From Hymenobacter caeli (GTDB taxonomy: Bacteria; Bacteroidota; Bacteroidia; Cytophagales; Hymenobacteraceae): a stretch of 64,000 nucleotides of DNA. A program made the position numbers and the translations under genes. The notes beneath the pieces were generated by a model. The model did not search any database and was not told the origin of the DNA. It saw nothing but the letters and a program-made list of their open reading frames with translations. The DNA lies in NCBI RefSeq assembly GCF_013294115.1, contig NZ_JABSNP010000005.1:218876-282875 (forward strand), read 5' to 3'. Within the stretch, counting starts at the first letter, position 1. Every line of letters begins with the position of its first letter. This document shows positions 16,735-26,072 of this stretch, in pieces.

Positions 16735-16855
16735 AGTTTACCTGGTTTAAAAAGGTCTGGTGTAACCGCCGGGGGCGGCCGGGGGTTTGTACGGCCGCTG
16801 CTTTCCAACTGCTGGGCCCACCGCGAAAAAGCCGGCCCGCTTCTATTTCGCCCCA

Positions 16856-17524
16856 ATGCCCTATTCCGTCCTGCTGTTCGACTACGACGGCACCCTCTGC
16901 GACACCCGCCAAGCCATTTACCACAGCCTGCGGCAGGTGTTCCGCCTCCACCACGCGCCCGTGCCCACCGCGGCCGCGCTCGACGCCATCGTGACCCTGG
17001 GCCTGCCCATGCTCGACACCCTGCACGCCCTGCACCCCGCGGGCCCCGCCGCCGACGTAGCCCATTGGGTGGCCGAGTACCGCGCCATCTACGACGCCGA
17101 GGGCGAGCCGCTGGCCCAACCCTTCCCCGGAGCCCCCGAAGTGCTGGCCGAGCTGCAGGCCCGGGGCCACGGCCTGGCCGTGGTCAGCAACAAGAGCCTC
17201 CACACGCTGCACAAGTCCCTCGCCCGCCTCGACTTGGCCCGCTACGTGTCGCTGGTGGTGGGCGAGGGCAGCCTGCCCGGCAGCAGCCTTCCACTGAAGC
17301 CCAGCCCCGCGTTTTTTCTGGAAGCGGTGCAGCCCCACTTCGCCCCCACCCCCGCCGCCCACATGCTCATGGTTGGCGACACGCCCTCCGACCTGCTCTT
17401 CGCCCGCAACGCCGGCCTGCCCAGCTGCTGGGCCGCCTATGGCTTCGGCGACGCGGCCACGTGCCGGGCACTGGGGCCCCAGCACGAGATTAGCGACCTG
17501 CGCGAGGTGTTGGGGGTGGGGTGA
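16856..17524 (+). CDS. HAD family hydrolase, phosphoglycolate phosphatase-like
   Basis: A 222-residue haloacid dehalogenase-type phosphatase. Motif I DYDGTLCDT places the nucleophile at D9 and acid/base at D11; motif II is VVSNKS; motif III/IV is KPSPAFFLE and MVGDTPSDLLFARNAG. The cap lies between motifs I and II, as in phosphoglycolate phosphatase and beta-phosphoglucomutase relatives. ATG 16856 (MPYSVLLFDYDG) is preferred to an upstream ATG in the same frame because motif I must sit near the N terminus. Confidence 0.9.
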   Translation: MPYSVLLFDYDGTLCDTRQAIYHSLRQVFRLHHAPVPTAAALDAIVTLGLPMLDTLHALHPAGPAADVAHWVAEYRAIYDAEGEPLAQPFPGAPEVLAELQARGHGLAVVSNKSLHTLHKSLARLDLARYVSLVVGEGSLPGSSLPLKPSPAFFLEAVQPHFAPTPAAHMLMVGDTPSDLLFARNAGLPSCWAAYGFGDAATCRALGPQHEISDLREVLGVG

Positions 17525-17799
17525 TTTGCAAGCTGCTCAAATCGCGCCAGACTGATTTGATCATTCTGAACAGTGAGAGCCCATGCGGAAAATAATAAAG
17601 TTGTAGCCGGACGCGAGAATTTTGGGTTCACCACGCCTTGCAAACTTCTCTTTGCGCCCACCTATAACTGTACACGAAGCTATAATTCATGCTTTGCCAC
17701 CCTGTGAGTAGTCGTGGAGTAGCTGCTATGGCCTACCAGTGGCCCCGGCAAACGGGGCAGCCTCCGGCTTACAACTACCAAACATTTTACGCCGTGCAC

Positions 17800-18145
17800 T
17801 ATACTTTGTGAGTTGGAATGCAATGTAAATCCCTGCCGCAATATTTGAAGACGGCTTTCGCAGTCTATGACCGGTTTCAGCAGCGGATCAGGGCCAACGT
17901 ATTTAAAATCTGGACGATTAACTTGGTGCAGCCACAAGTCGCAGGCCGCTAGACTGGGACTACTAGACTTGGGAATAATAGTGCTCCGACGCCTGCCGGA
18001 CCAAGGTCCCGTTTGGCGGCGAGGCGGTCGTTTCCGACCCACCAACTGGAGTAAGGGAGGCGTCAAGCGCTATAAGTTCACCGAGGCCTAGGACCTACCC
18101 ATCGTCGCAGGCGCCATCGGCATTAATATCAAAAAAATTAGCTAA
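17800..18145 (+). pseudogene. Degenerate IS5-type transposase, central part
   Basis: Broken frames across this stretch give RFRPTNWSKGGVKRYKFTE, then a stop, then DLPIVAGAIGIN, resembling the PTDRGKxGTKRS...PLSIVVAGAN segment of IS5-family transposases. It is interrupted by stops and by the insertion that follows at about 18160. The C-terminal part may continue at 18955. Assignment is by pattern only. The preceding 17525-17800 holds nothing recognisable. Confidence 0.4.
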
Positions 18146-18174
18146 ACACAGGCTACACTAAGGTGTAAGGACAA

Positions 18175-18516
18175 TCAGCGCAGCCAATCAAGAGCGGCGG
18201 CGATGTGCCACAGGGCCAAGAAAGAAACGACGATTTTTTCGTAGCGTGTGGCCAGTCGCCGGTACTGCTTCAAACGGCCAAAAAAGCGTTCGATTTTGTT
18301 ACGGTCGCGGTGGGTCTCCTCGTCTAATTCAGCTGGTTCCGGCCGGTTGGGGCGATTAGGAATAACAGCCTCGATACGATGCCGGGCACAATAAGCACGG
18401 GTTTCGTCACTGTCGTAGGCCGTGTCAGCCAGTACTTTGCCAGGCGTCAAGTCCAGTAGCAAGGGTAGGGCCTGTGGGCTGCCTCCGGCTTGGCCGCCGG
18501 TGGCCAGTAGGCGCAC
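18175..18516 (-). CDS. IS5-family transposase, C-terminal frame
   Basis: Carries the second half of the DDE transposase: LADTAYDSDETRAYC (second Asp region), IPNRPNRPEP and the RNKIERFFGRLKQYRRLATRYEK signature with the catalytic Glu. The frame continues upstream as KSDPFTECLGRSRGGVSTKI, without its own good start, so it is most likely expressed by frameshifting from the upstream frame at a run of eight A residues (complement of 18603-18610). Confidence 0.85.
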   Translation of the reverse strand: MRLLATGGQAGGSPQALPLLLDLTPGKVLADTAYDSDETRAYCARHRIEAVIPNRPNRPEPAELDEETHRDRNKIERFFGRLKQYRRLATRYEKIVVSFLALWHIAAALDWLR

Positions 18517-18557
18517 GGCATTGCCCAGGGCATCGGTGCAGGCGTGGATTTTGGTGC

Positions 18558-18926
18558 TTACTCCGCCGCGACTACGACCCAGGCATTCGGTGAAGGGGTC
18601 GCTTTTTTTTGGCCCGCCGCGTGTTGGTGGGCGCGCAGGATGGTCGAATCGAGCATGACCCTCTCCAGGTCCGGGGCTTTTAAGGCCTCAAACAATTTTT
18701 CCCACACCCCTTTTTGGGCCAGTCGCCGGAAGCGCCGGCACACCGAATTAGACTTGCCGAAGCGGGCCGGCAAATCGGCCCACGGCACGCCGGTGCGCAT
18801 GAGCCAGACGATAGCATTGAAAAACAAGCGGTTATCTTTTGCTGTGACGCCGCAATCCGTGGCCTTACCGGATAAGAGCGGCGCGACCACGGCCCATCGA
18901 CGGTCTGTTACTTCATGTCGACGCAT
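18558..18926 (-). CDS. IS5-family transposase, N-terminal frame
   Basis: 122 residues beginning MRRHEVTDRRWAVVAPLL, with RLFFNAIVWLMRTGVPWADLP and VMLDSTILRAHQHA (first catalytic Asp). It ends shortly after an A8 run, and a shift into the -1 frame there joins it in register to the C-terminal half, giving an intact transposase. This is a usual arrangement in the IS427 subgroup of IS5. Confidence 0.87.
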   Translation of the reverse strand: MRRHEVTDRRWAVVAPLLSGKATDCGVTAKDNRLFFNAIVWLMRTGVPWADLPARFGKSNSVCRRFRRLAQKGVWEKLFEALKAPDLERVMLDSTILRAHQHAAGQKKATPSPNAWVVVAAE

Positions 18927-18954
18927 CCTCCTACACTAGTTCTAACCGAAGATG

Positions 18955-19300
18955 ATTGCCCTCATGCTCTAGGCTCCTTGTCTGTGCTGCCCTGCCCACC
19001 GAATACGATTTTGCACCCGGCTTTATAGTCAACAAGGGCCATGGTACCGTGGCCATCCACCGGCTGCTGGCAGCTACCGGGTGCATCCTGTGCCAGGGCG
19101 AGGAAACCGAGCGGTGCCGCAACCCTAACTATCGCGCCCGCCGCTGGGTCGTCGAACGCATCCATGCCCGGTTTCATTTCTTTCGTCGCCTGTTCCCTTA
19201 CTAAAAAAAAATGGCAGCAAATCACGAATCGTTTTTGCAAATGACTTGCGCCAATACTACCTGGCAACTCTCAGTCCCATTTCTCAGCTAATTATAGCAC
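18955..19300 (+). pseudogene. Degenerate IS5-type transposase, C-terminal part
   Basis: The frame ends YRARRWVVERIHARFHFFRRLFPY, the conserved C-terminal helix of IS5-family transposases containing the catalytic Glu, then a stop and a run of nine A residues. No start or upstream domain is present here. Its orientation matches the fragment at 17800-18145, so the intervening IS5 element may have split one older gene. 19301-19466 shows nothing more. Confidence 0.5.
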
Positions 19301-19466
19301 TTCCCAAAAATTGCTCATTTGAGACGGGCTATCCTATGTCAACGCCATAGTTCCAAATACACTTGCTATCGCTGCACCGCAGTGTTTAGAATCTGTTAAA
19401 ACTCACAAGTAGCTGTTAGACAAAAAGAAACTAGCCATGCTACCACGTTTTTTTATTCGACCAAAG

Positions 19467-20215
19467 ATGTATAAGACAGACCTGACTGATTCCCAGTGGC
19501 AAGTTATTTAAGAAATAGTGCCCGATACGCGCCGCCGCAAGCATTCGCTGCGCCTGATTATCAATGCATTGCTTTACTGGACTAAGAGCGGCTGTCAGTG
19601 GCGGCTTTCGCCACGCGATTTTTCGGCCTTCCCCTTTGTTTACTACTATTTACGGCGCTGGCGGGCGCTGGGCCCAACTCAACCAAGCCCTGGTGCGCTG
19701 CTACCGCCGGCACGCGGCCCCCTCGCGGCAGCCCAGCCCAAGCGTGGCCGTGCTCGACGCCCAATCTATCAAATACAGCGAGCGGGGCGTCTTGGACAAG
19801 GGCTTTGACGGTCACAAAAGATCTAGGGCCGCAAGCGCCAACTCGTCGTCGACATCAGCGGCCTGCTCCGGGCCGCTGATGTCGGGCCGGCCCACGAAAA
19901 CGACCGGGTTGGCGGCAAGGCGGCCCTGCAAAAGCTGGCCCAGTGGGGTCTTGAGCGGCCTCACCTCGTCCTGGCCGATGCCGGCTACGTCGGCCAACTG
20001 GCCCAGTGGACCCGCGAACACTACGGCTGGCGACGGGAAACAGCCCCTGGGCTAACGGACGGCAGCTTTACCCCCGTGCCCGGCCGCCAGGTCGTGGAGC
20101 GCTCCATCAGCTGGTTGCAATGGGATCGGCGCTTGAGCCGCGACTACGAATGCGAGACAGCCGCCGAAGCAACCATCTTCCTGTCCAGCATTCGACTCCT
20201 TATCCGTAAATTTTA
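19467..20215 (+). pseudogene. Frameshifted IS5-family transposase
   Basis: Starts MYKTDLTDSQWQVI and meets an in-frame stop at 19509-19511; homology then continues as EIVPDTRRRKHSLRLIINALLYW. A frameshift near 19670 moves to LNQALVRCYRRHA...VLDAQSIKYSERG (first Asp), and another near 19820 to RKRQLVVDISGLLRAADVG...LVLADAGYVG and VVERSISWLQWDRRLSRDYE, ending at 20213. All domains are present but in three frames with a stop, so it is inactive. It resembles a different IS5 subgroup from the element at 18160. Confidence 0.85.
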
Positions 20216-20435
20216 ATAAACTCTAAATCAAGCGCTTCAGTGGCTCGTTACGTTGCGAACTAATCGATGCCCATTTGTTTCGCTCGCTGGTGCGCGTGCG
20301 ACAACCCGTGTAAAAATGAATTCATAACTATGATACGCAACGGCTGTACTAAACCTTGAATTTAAGTTTATGATTCCTCTCGAATTTAAATGAACAGTTT
20401 AGTCTCTCTGCCAATCACCAGCTTATCAATTTTAC

Positions 20436-21413
20436 TCACCGACCATTTTTACTCGACCACTTCAGGGAAGGAACAGCACTGCGTTGTTGAAACCCATGGC
20501 TTATCCCATCTTTAATACATCCCATGTAATGCCAAGGTAGTTTTAATACACTAAAATGAAGTTTAGACAACAATAAAAAAGACCATAATATTCCTGGGTG
20601 AAGCCGTGAACCAATTAAGAAAGAACGCAAGCAAAATGTAATGACTTCTAAAATAGGTCTAAATTTTGCTGTAACGAAAGCTTCATTGAATACACGGCGC
20701 GAATTAGCGTAAGTAAAGGAATCATTCCGATTATCAAATGCCATACGGGGTGAAGCATAATGTAGTACATAATTATTGTTATCGTACACCACATCAAAAC
20801 CGGCTAATCGAACGCGTTGACAAATATCAATTTCCCAACATGTTTCTGCGCCGGCACTTTCTAAGATTGTATCTATTTGCATTTCGACGAAGGCGGTACG
20901 TCGAAATGATAAATTACATCCTTTAGCTACATCTATTAGAGCAGGTGATTTATAAAGTCCACAGTGGTGATTGCCAACTAGACCTAAATTCCATTGATAT
21001 GTTCCTATCAAATGAGATAATGGAGGATGCGATAGGGCTGGATTATCATGTTGCAGATGATCTCGCCCACCATATACTCCTATTGAAGGATTTTTTTCAT
21101 AAGCTATTTTTATTCTACTAGACCATCCGGAAGGCAACCAAACGTCGTCATCTAACAAGCAGATTACATCTCCTTTTACTTTTGTAAAAGAAAGATTTAG
21201 AGAGTGAATTACACTAGGTTTAAGCGCTAAATGAACTTGAATAATTGGCCAATTTGCTTTCCATTCTTTAGCAATACATAAGCCTTCATCGTCACCAGGC
21301 CCAACAATTATTAAAACTTCATAAGGCAATTCCGTTTGCTCGAATAATGAATCTAATAAACGAGATAAATCATCAGGTCGTTTATAAGTTGGTATTACAA
21401 CACTCAAGCGCAT
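20436..21413 (-). CDS. Family 2 glycosyltransferase (AT-rich island)
   Basis: A 325-residue inverting GT-A enzyme: MRLSVVIPTYKRPDDLSRLLDSL at the N terminus, VICLLDDDVWLP as the DxD-type nucleotide-sugar site near 85-96, and ETCWEIDICQRVRLAGFDV as the catalytic acidic region near 190-208. Its DNA is distinctly AT-rich compared with genes on either side of the island, suggesting separate acquisition. It probably transfers a sugar to a surface glycan; donor and acceptor are unknown. It lies just after IS debris and is transcribed towards it. The 340 bases upstream (21414-21753) are AT-rich and hold no gene I can support. Confidence 0.88.
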   Translation of the reverse strand: MRLSVVIPTYKRPDDLSRLLDSLFEQTELPYEVLIIVGPGDDEGLCIAKEWKANWPIIQVHLALKPSVIHSLNLSFTKVKGDVICLLDDDVWLPSGWSSRIKIAYEKNPSIGVYGGRDHLQHDNPALSHPPLSHLIGTYQWNLGLVGNHHCGLYKSPALIDVAKGCNLSFRRTAFVEMQIDTILESAGAETCWEIDICQRVRLAGFDVVYDNNNYVLHYASPRMAFDNRNDSFTYANSRRVFNEAFVTAKFRPILEVITFCLRSFLIGSRLHPGILWSFLLLSKLHFSVLKLPWHYMGCIKDGISHGFQQRSAVPSLKWSSKNGR

Positions 21414-21753
21414 AACGAAGATTAATAAAAAGATGGGATTTAATAAAAGCTTTAAGAGGGTACTATCTTAACAAACTATGACTTTTATTAATGCACACTT
21501 GGAGTAAACGCCACAATAATTAGTCAACATCATAACTAAACCAGAATTTGGGCTTTACAAGATGTATCTTAATATTCCAAAATACAATGGATACCTATTT
21601 GTCTAGCTATCTTTTTTGACAAACTGAAAAGACATTATCGTCTCTCTTGTTAATTAAAGCAATAACTATTTTTATCGGGCTAACCAATTACTAAAACTAG
21701 CTGATCCGTAGTTATTAGAAGTTGTAATACTTGATATATATAATATACATTTA

Positions 21754-22824
21754 CTATGATACTATATTTTCTGTTAAATATTGAACGACCTCATGTGATA
21801 CTTTATCCCAAGAAAGATTATTAGTATACTGCATTGCATTTTTTCCAATTTCATCTGTATTAATTAAATTATTATAGCACTTGGTAATTAAAAATGACAG
21901 CTCTAAATAATCGCCTGGATTAAAAAGTAATCCATTTACGCCATCAATTATAATATCTTTTTGCCCGCAACAGTTAGTTGTTAAACAGCATTTGCCATTA
22001 GCCATAGCTTGTAAGAGACTTAAAGGCTGGCCTTCATAAAAGCTTGGCAGCACGAATAACGAAGAAGATTGTAAAAAATAATTTTCATTCTCTTGACTAA
22101 ATCGAGGTATAACGGTAACAACTGATCTTAAATATTCGGGCCAGTCTAATATTACTGTTTTTTCATCTTTACCAGTTCCTATTAGCAAATAAGTAACATT
22201 TAAATTATTTTTATATAATATTTCAGCGGCTTTAACGAGTGTTCTAATTCCTTTTCTTTCCGTCCAACTACCATTAAATAAAATTGTAAAAGGGATTTTA
22301 TTAGTATTTGAATAGATTTTTTGTATATTATTAATTCCATTCTTAAATAGAAAAATATCTTTGTTATTTCGACCATACTTTGAATTCACGTAATCTTTAT
22401 CTTCACTATTTATCAACAGTAGTTTATCGGCATTATTCAATCCTTTGTCGCAGTTATATAGTCTCCATATGGGATATAATAGCCTTGTTTTAAGAGACAT
22501 ACTGCTTTTATCTGTGGATTCCCAGAATCTTCGTTCTACTCCATGGCTCTCTACAAAACATGGTATGCCCCTATTAGTGAAACATCCAGAAGCCGATTCA
22601 TGCACAAGAAAGGCATCAGGATTAATATTGAGACTTTTGAAATACCGGTATGCCTTGTAAGGAAATAAAAATTTATGGTATAATTTCCCAACCTGTTTGG
22701 GCCCAATATGCAAGAAAACAAATCCAGCTTTTATAAAGGCGTTTTGCCAATGATACTCAACTCGTGCCATACCCCCCTCTAAATTTATATCGACTTCTGA
22801 AATATGTACGATCAACTTTTTCAT
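21754..22824 (-). CDS. Family 4 (GT-B) glycosyltransferase (AT-rich island)
   Basis: A 356-residue retaining-type transferase. It has an N-terminal acceptor-binding half (VHISEVDINLEGGMARVEYHW), the C-terminal donor-site signature FNGSWTERKGIRTLVKA, and LFVLPSFYEGQPLSLLQAMANG near 265-286. In that last motif the usual second Glu of the EX7E pair appears as Gln (LLQAMA), which may alter or weaken catalysis. Strongly AT-rich codon use. It is 34 bases downstream of another glycosyltransferase and probably cotranscribed with it. Confidence 0.87.
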   Translation of the reverse strand: MKKLIVHISEVDINLEGGMARVEYHWQNAFIKAGFVFLHIGPKQVGKLYHKFLFPYKAYRYFKSLNINPDAFLVHESASGCFTNRGIPCFVESHGVERRFWESTDKSSMSLKTRLLYPIWRLYNCDKGLNNADKLLLINSEDKDYVNSKYGRNNKDIFLFKNGINNIQKIYSNTNKIPFTILFNGSWTERKGIRTLVKAAEILYKNNLNVTYLLIGTGKDEKTVILDWPEYLRSVVTVIPRFSQENENYFLQSSSLFVLPSFYEGQPLSLLQAMANGKCCLTTNCCGQKDIIIDGVNGLLFNPGDYLELSFLITKCYNNLINTDEIGKNAMQYTNNLSWDKVSHEVVQYLTENIVS

Positions 22825-22858
22825 ATCAATGAATTTTTGCGCGGATAAATATCAGCAC

Positions 22859-23761
22859 TTATTTTTTGATAAATGAGTTTATAATGGTCAATTTTTTTTG
22901 ATAAGATGTTGCTGATTCCTTCTTTTTAAAGAGAAGATATACCGAAAAATACAAATGCATGAAGTCAAACACTATTTTAGACGCAAAACCTCTGAATTTA
23001 TATCTAAATGAATTTAATAAAGTGTTTTTTATAGAACTATGAATGAATATTTTCAAATAATACAAACTGTTTATAGAGTTATATTTTTCTGGGTGTTTTT
23101 CCAAAAAATACAATATTGATTTGAATCTTTTCCAAGTAATTGAACGCATATGTTTCTGTATTCTCCAAGGGTGGATAACCAATGCATCTCTAATGAAAAC
23201 AATACTGATATTCATTTTTTGCAACCGATAATGCAATTCTACATCCTCTACTGCCGGGTTTGGAAAACGTTCATCAAATCCGCACAATGTATTTATGAAT
23301 AATTTTCTCTCAATCATAAAATTACAAGACCATAAGTATCCTCCTTTATCATTAATGGGTGATTCTTCATTAAATCTCTGTTGAGGTCTATCAGCATTTG
23401 TGCGGCCTTCAAAAACAGAAATACCAGGGTTTTTAATAATTGAATCATAATATACTTTTAGTAGAATTTCAACAGGAATACAATCATCATCAATAAACAC
23501 TAGCCAATCGCCCTTCGCTTGGCTAGCTCCGTTATTCCGATTAGCTGAAGGTCCGACTTTAGGCCCCGCTATCCATCTAGCCCAAGGAAAATGGGAAATA
23601 ATTAATTCTTCTGCTGTACTATTTATACCATCATCACTAATAATCACCTCATAAAGAGAATGGTGTAAAGTTTGAAACGATGGAGCAAGATGTTCCAGAC
23701 AAATACTTAATAATTCGTTTCGATTGCAGGTAGGCACAATTACTGATAACATGAATTTCAA
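22859..23761 (-). CDS. Family 2 glycosyltransferase (AT-rich island)
   Basis: A 300-residue GT-A enzyme starting MKFMLSVIVPTCNRNELLSICLEHL, with DWLVFIDDDCIPVEIL (DxD region near 85-100), FDERFPNPAVEDVELHYRLQK (catalytic acidic region) and a basic, hydrophobic C terminus. It heads the pair with the GT4 gene downstream. Codon use is AT-rich, like its neighbours. The sugar specificity cannot be read. Confidence 0.87.
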   Translation of the reverse strand: MKFMLSVIVPTCNRNELLSICLEHLAPSFQTLHHSLYEVIISDDGINSTAEELIISHFPWARWIAGPKVGPSANRNNGASQAKGDWLVFIDDDCIPVEILLKVYYDSIIKNPGISVFEGRTNADRPQQRFNEESPINDKGGYLWSCNFMIERKLFINTLCGFDERFPNPAVEDVELHYRLQKMNISIVFIRDALVIHPWRIQKHMRSITWKRFKSILYFLEKHPEKYNSINSLYYLKIFIHSSIKNTLLNSFRYKFRGFASKIVFDFMHLYFSVYLLFKKKESATSYQKKLTIINSFIKK

Positions 23762-23892
23762 ATTTAGTGGTTTATTAGACTTAATTATTTTTACGGATTG
23801 TGCAGGATTTATGGATAGTGCAGAATCACCACAAGTAATTTAGGTTGAAGCAACAATTTTCGTTAATAGAATGCCCAAGCTAGTAATATAAC

Positions 23893-23968
23893 TATGCGTC
23901 AATCTCAATTCCTAGTGACAGATGTGCGTTCATACGCATCTATTACTAGGAATTGAGATTGACGCATA
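23893..23968. repeat. Inverted repeat with 24-bp perfect arms
   Basis: TATGCGTCAATCTCAATTCC... (23893-23916) is perfectly complementary to 23945-23968, and an inner AGATG(T)GCGT / ACGCATCT pairing extends the stem. Total about 76 bases, resembling a small non-coding palindromic element. Confidence 0.85.
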
Positions 23969-24407
23969 ACCAAAAATTTAGAGCATTTATAATTCTTAGG
24001 GATACCACCATACTCTCAAAGAAAGCAATTATATAAATATATTGACAAATTATTTGGGATTAGGCAATTTTTTTTTACTCAAGTCTAAATCCAGTATCTA
24101 TCCCCGCATTATATTCCTAAAGTCTTGATATACTTGTTTATAATTATATAATAGCGTATTTATATTTTTAACCCATAATAAGTTTCATTCTCAAAAATAC
24201 GTCTTTTCGTTTTACAGCCATTCATTTGAAATATTCTCATCAACAGAGTCAATGTATCTTTATAGCATTGAGGTGATCGGGGCTGACAAAATAGATTTGG
24301 AGTTCATCTTACTAAGGTAATGGCAAACCGGACTGGAGTTGTCCATTTCTTTGTTCAGTAAGCCATTGGCTAGTGAAGGTTAAGTTATTTATTTGAATTA
24401 GAGTGGG

Positions 24408-24444
24408 ATCACAAGGTTCAGTGCTTAGCACTGAACCTTGTGAT
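24408..24444. repeat. 18-bp-arm palindrome with one-base centre
   Basis: ATCACAAGGTTCAGTGCT (24408-24425), then T, then the exact complement (24427-24444). As RNA it would be a near-continuous hairpin, so a cruciform or operator-like DNA site is also possible. No adjacent gene explains it. Confidence 0.8.
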
Positions 24445-24856
24445 TATAGCTAGCAGGCTAAATTGACGGCCGACCAGTGGTAGTGCACATGCATTGGCTA
24501 CAGTTCAGCGTAGGCGCAAGTAGGCCAGCAACTACTTACAAATGAGACTACTAGCAGAAGACGATTGCAGTCTTTGAAAATTGTCGCTTATCATGTCCAC
24601 GCGCTTGGGTTCGCGGGTTCGGTGCGTAACCGTTTGATTCCGGCGCGCCCTGCACTGCTAAGCATCACTTATTCCAACGCCTTGAGCGCGGGCTATCTCG
24701 ATTTATCAAGCCAGCGGTTCCCCTGACACTCGCACTCAGCTTTAAAAGCATGTGTGTATTTATAACGAGTGGTGTGAAGCCACCGGAGTTTTCTCTGTCA
24801 TATGCGGTAGAATATAAGACTTATTACTATACCGCCTTACACTTATCCACCATACT

Positions 24857-25903
24857 TTAATCCACCAATAAGTGCGATTTTTGTAATGCCTTCACCAAAG
24901 GCCATTGCCGTAATTTGGCTTTAATATGCGACCATTGCTGGCGCATTTGAATTGGGCGCAAACGTTCAAATTCATGAAGCCAACGTGAAAAATAGGGCGA
25001 GGTCTTTTGTTCCGCTTTCATGCGCATACATTGATCTGCTATGTAATGAAATATTACTTCCGGCCCGAAGAACAACTCCCATTGTTGACGTGCCCGTTCT
25101 CCCATTTGTTTAGCTCGCCCCTCATTCTCTTTTAAAAGAGAAATAATATTGGGAATGTCCTTTTCAGCTAGCCGCAGCGAAAAAGTATCCCAATCAGGGC
25201 CATTTGGCGCTACCCAATCATCTGAACAGATTACGGGAACACGCCCCATTCGCATACTCTCAAACAAGCGAATGCTGCTTGCACCAACTCCGCGCGGACA
25301 CAATACAAACTTGGTTTGTTCCATAATGTCTGCGTATTCATGCCAGAAATTTTCACGTTCCTGCTGAGTCCCCGATGACGATATACGCGTACTATCCTTT
25401 GACACATCAATAAAAAGGCCGCGTGGGTCTTCACCGAGAACAGTTGATAAGGATTGGCGAACCGGGTGATTTTGAATTGCTCCTTTAAATGAAAACAAAT
25501 ATGGAGCATCCTCATTCAAGGGGCGGAAATCGATAAACGGATTGGGCATTACCGTAAGGTATGGACCACTACGAGCACGAGATGGATCATACCACCGGCG
25601 CTCGATCGAACAATATATACCTGGCAATAATGCAATAGGATGGTCTCCGGGCCAGTACAAGAAGCTTTTTTGCGGATAAAGCTTATACAATGGATGGCGA
25701 AGAACATTTTGCATGTACGGATGCGTCGCTGCCTCGTTTATTTCAGCAAAAAGGATCAAGTCCGCTTCAGCTGGGGTGAAGACTAATTGGTGTTGGCCCA
25801 TCCGGTCTATTCTAGCACCATCCTTCAATACGGTCGCGGGGCCACGTGCCCAATCGTCAAAACGGGGAGCCTCCGCAACTGAGAGTACAAATATTTTTGC
25901 CAT
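24857..25903 (-). CDS. Exostosin-family (GT47-like) glycosyltransferase
   Basis: A 348-residue protein resembling exostosin-type transferases: MAKIFVLSVAEAPRFD at the N terminus, LYWPGDHPIALLPGIYCSIERR, PYLFSFKGAIQNHPVRQSL, and the conserved C-terminal donor region KFVLCPRGVGASSIRLFESMRMGRVPVICSDDW near 205-237. No membrane anchor or signal is evident, so it probably acts in the cytoplasm. Base composition is intermediate between the AT-rich GT genes and the rest. It stands alone, with the IS3 element upstream. Confidence 0.85.
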   Translation of the reverse strand: MAKIFVLSVAEAPRFDDWARGPATVLKDGARIDRMGQHQLVFTPAEADLILFAEINEAATHPYMQNVLRHPLYKLYPQKSFLYWPGDHPIALLPGIYCSIERRWYDPSRARSGPYLTVMPNPFIDFRPLNEDAPYLFSFKGAIQNHPVRQSLSTVLGEDPRGLFIDVSKDSTRISSSGTQQERENFWHEYADIMEQTKFVLCPRGVGASSIRLFESMRMGRVPVICSDDWVAPNGPDWDTFSLRLAEKDIPNIISLLKENEGRAKQMGERARQQWELFFGPEVIFHYIADQCMRMKAEQKTSPYFSRWLHEFERLRPIQMRQQWSHIKAKLRQWPLVKALQKSHLLVD

Positions 25904-26072
25904 AAATCAAATAGAAATGCCGCTTTGATTAGAAATGGTTAGTTGTATGTAGAACATAATATTAATACTCTTTTTCGAAATAACTGCGGTAAAGTGGTCA
26001 GACTATATGATATACTATAGAACTATTGACCTTGACCTCCTCCCATTTACTGAGCCGGTTGAAAGTAGAGCA

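Larger units (their letters stand above)
18160..18942 (-). mobile_element. IS5-family insertion sequence
   Basis: An element of about 0.78 kb with two overlapping transposase frames on the minus strand. Imperfect terminal repeats are seen: GGTGTAAGGA near 18162 and AGTGTAGGAG in complement near 18930-18940. Exact ends and the target duplication could not be fixed by eye. It appears to be inserted within an older, decayed IS5-type transposase (pieces at 17800-18145 and 18955-19300). Confidence 0.75.
23762..24856. other. Gene-free AT-rich stretch with two hairpins
   Basis: About 1.1 kb without an ORF I can support on either strand. It contains the inverted repeats at 23893-23968 and 24408-24444. 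The part after about 24450 is richer in GC and may be decayed mobile-element sequence, but no domain is recognisable. Confidence 0.6.

Noticed and set aside
17680..18066. Minus-strand ORF of 128 codons
   Set aside because: It has no domain and overlaps better-supported transposase fragments on the plus strand.
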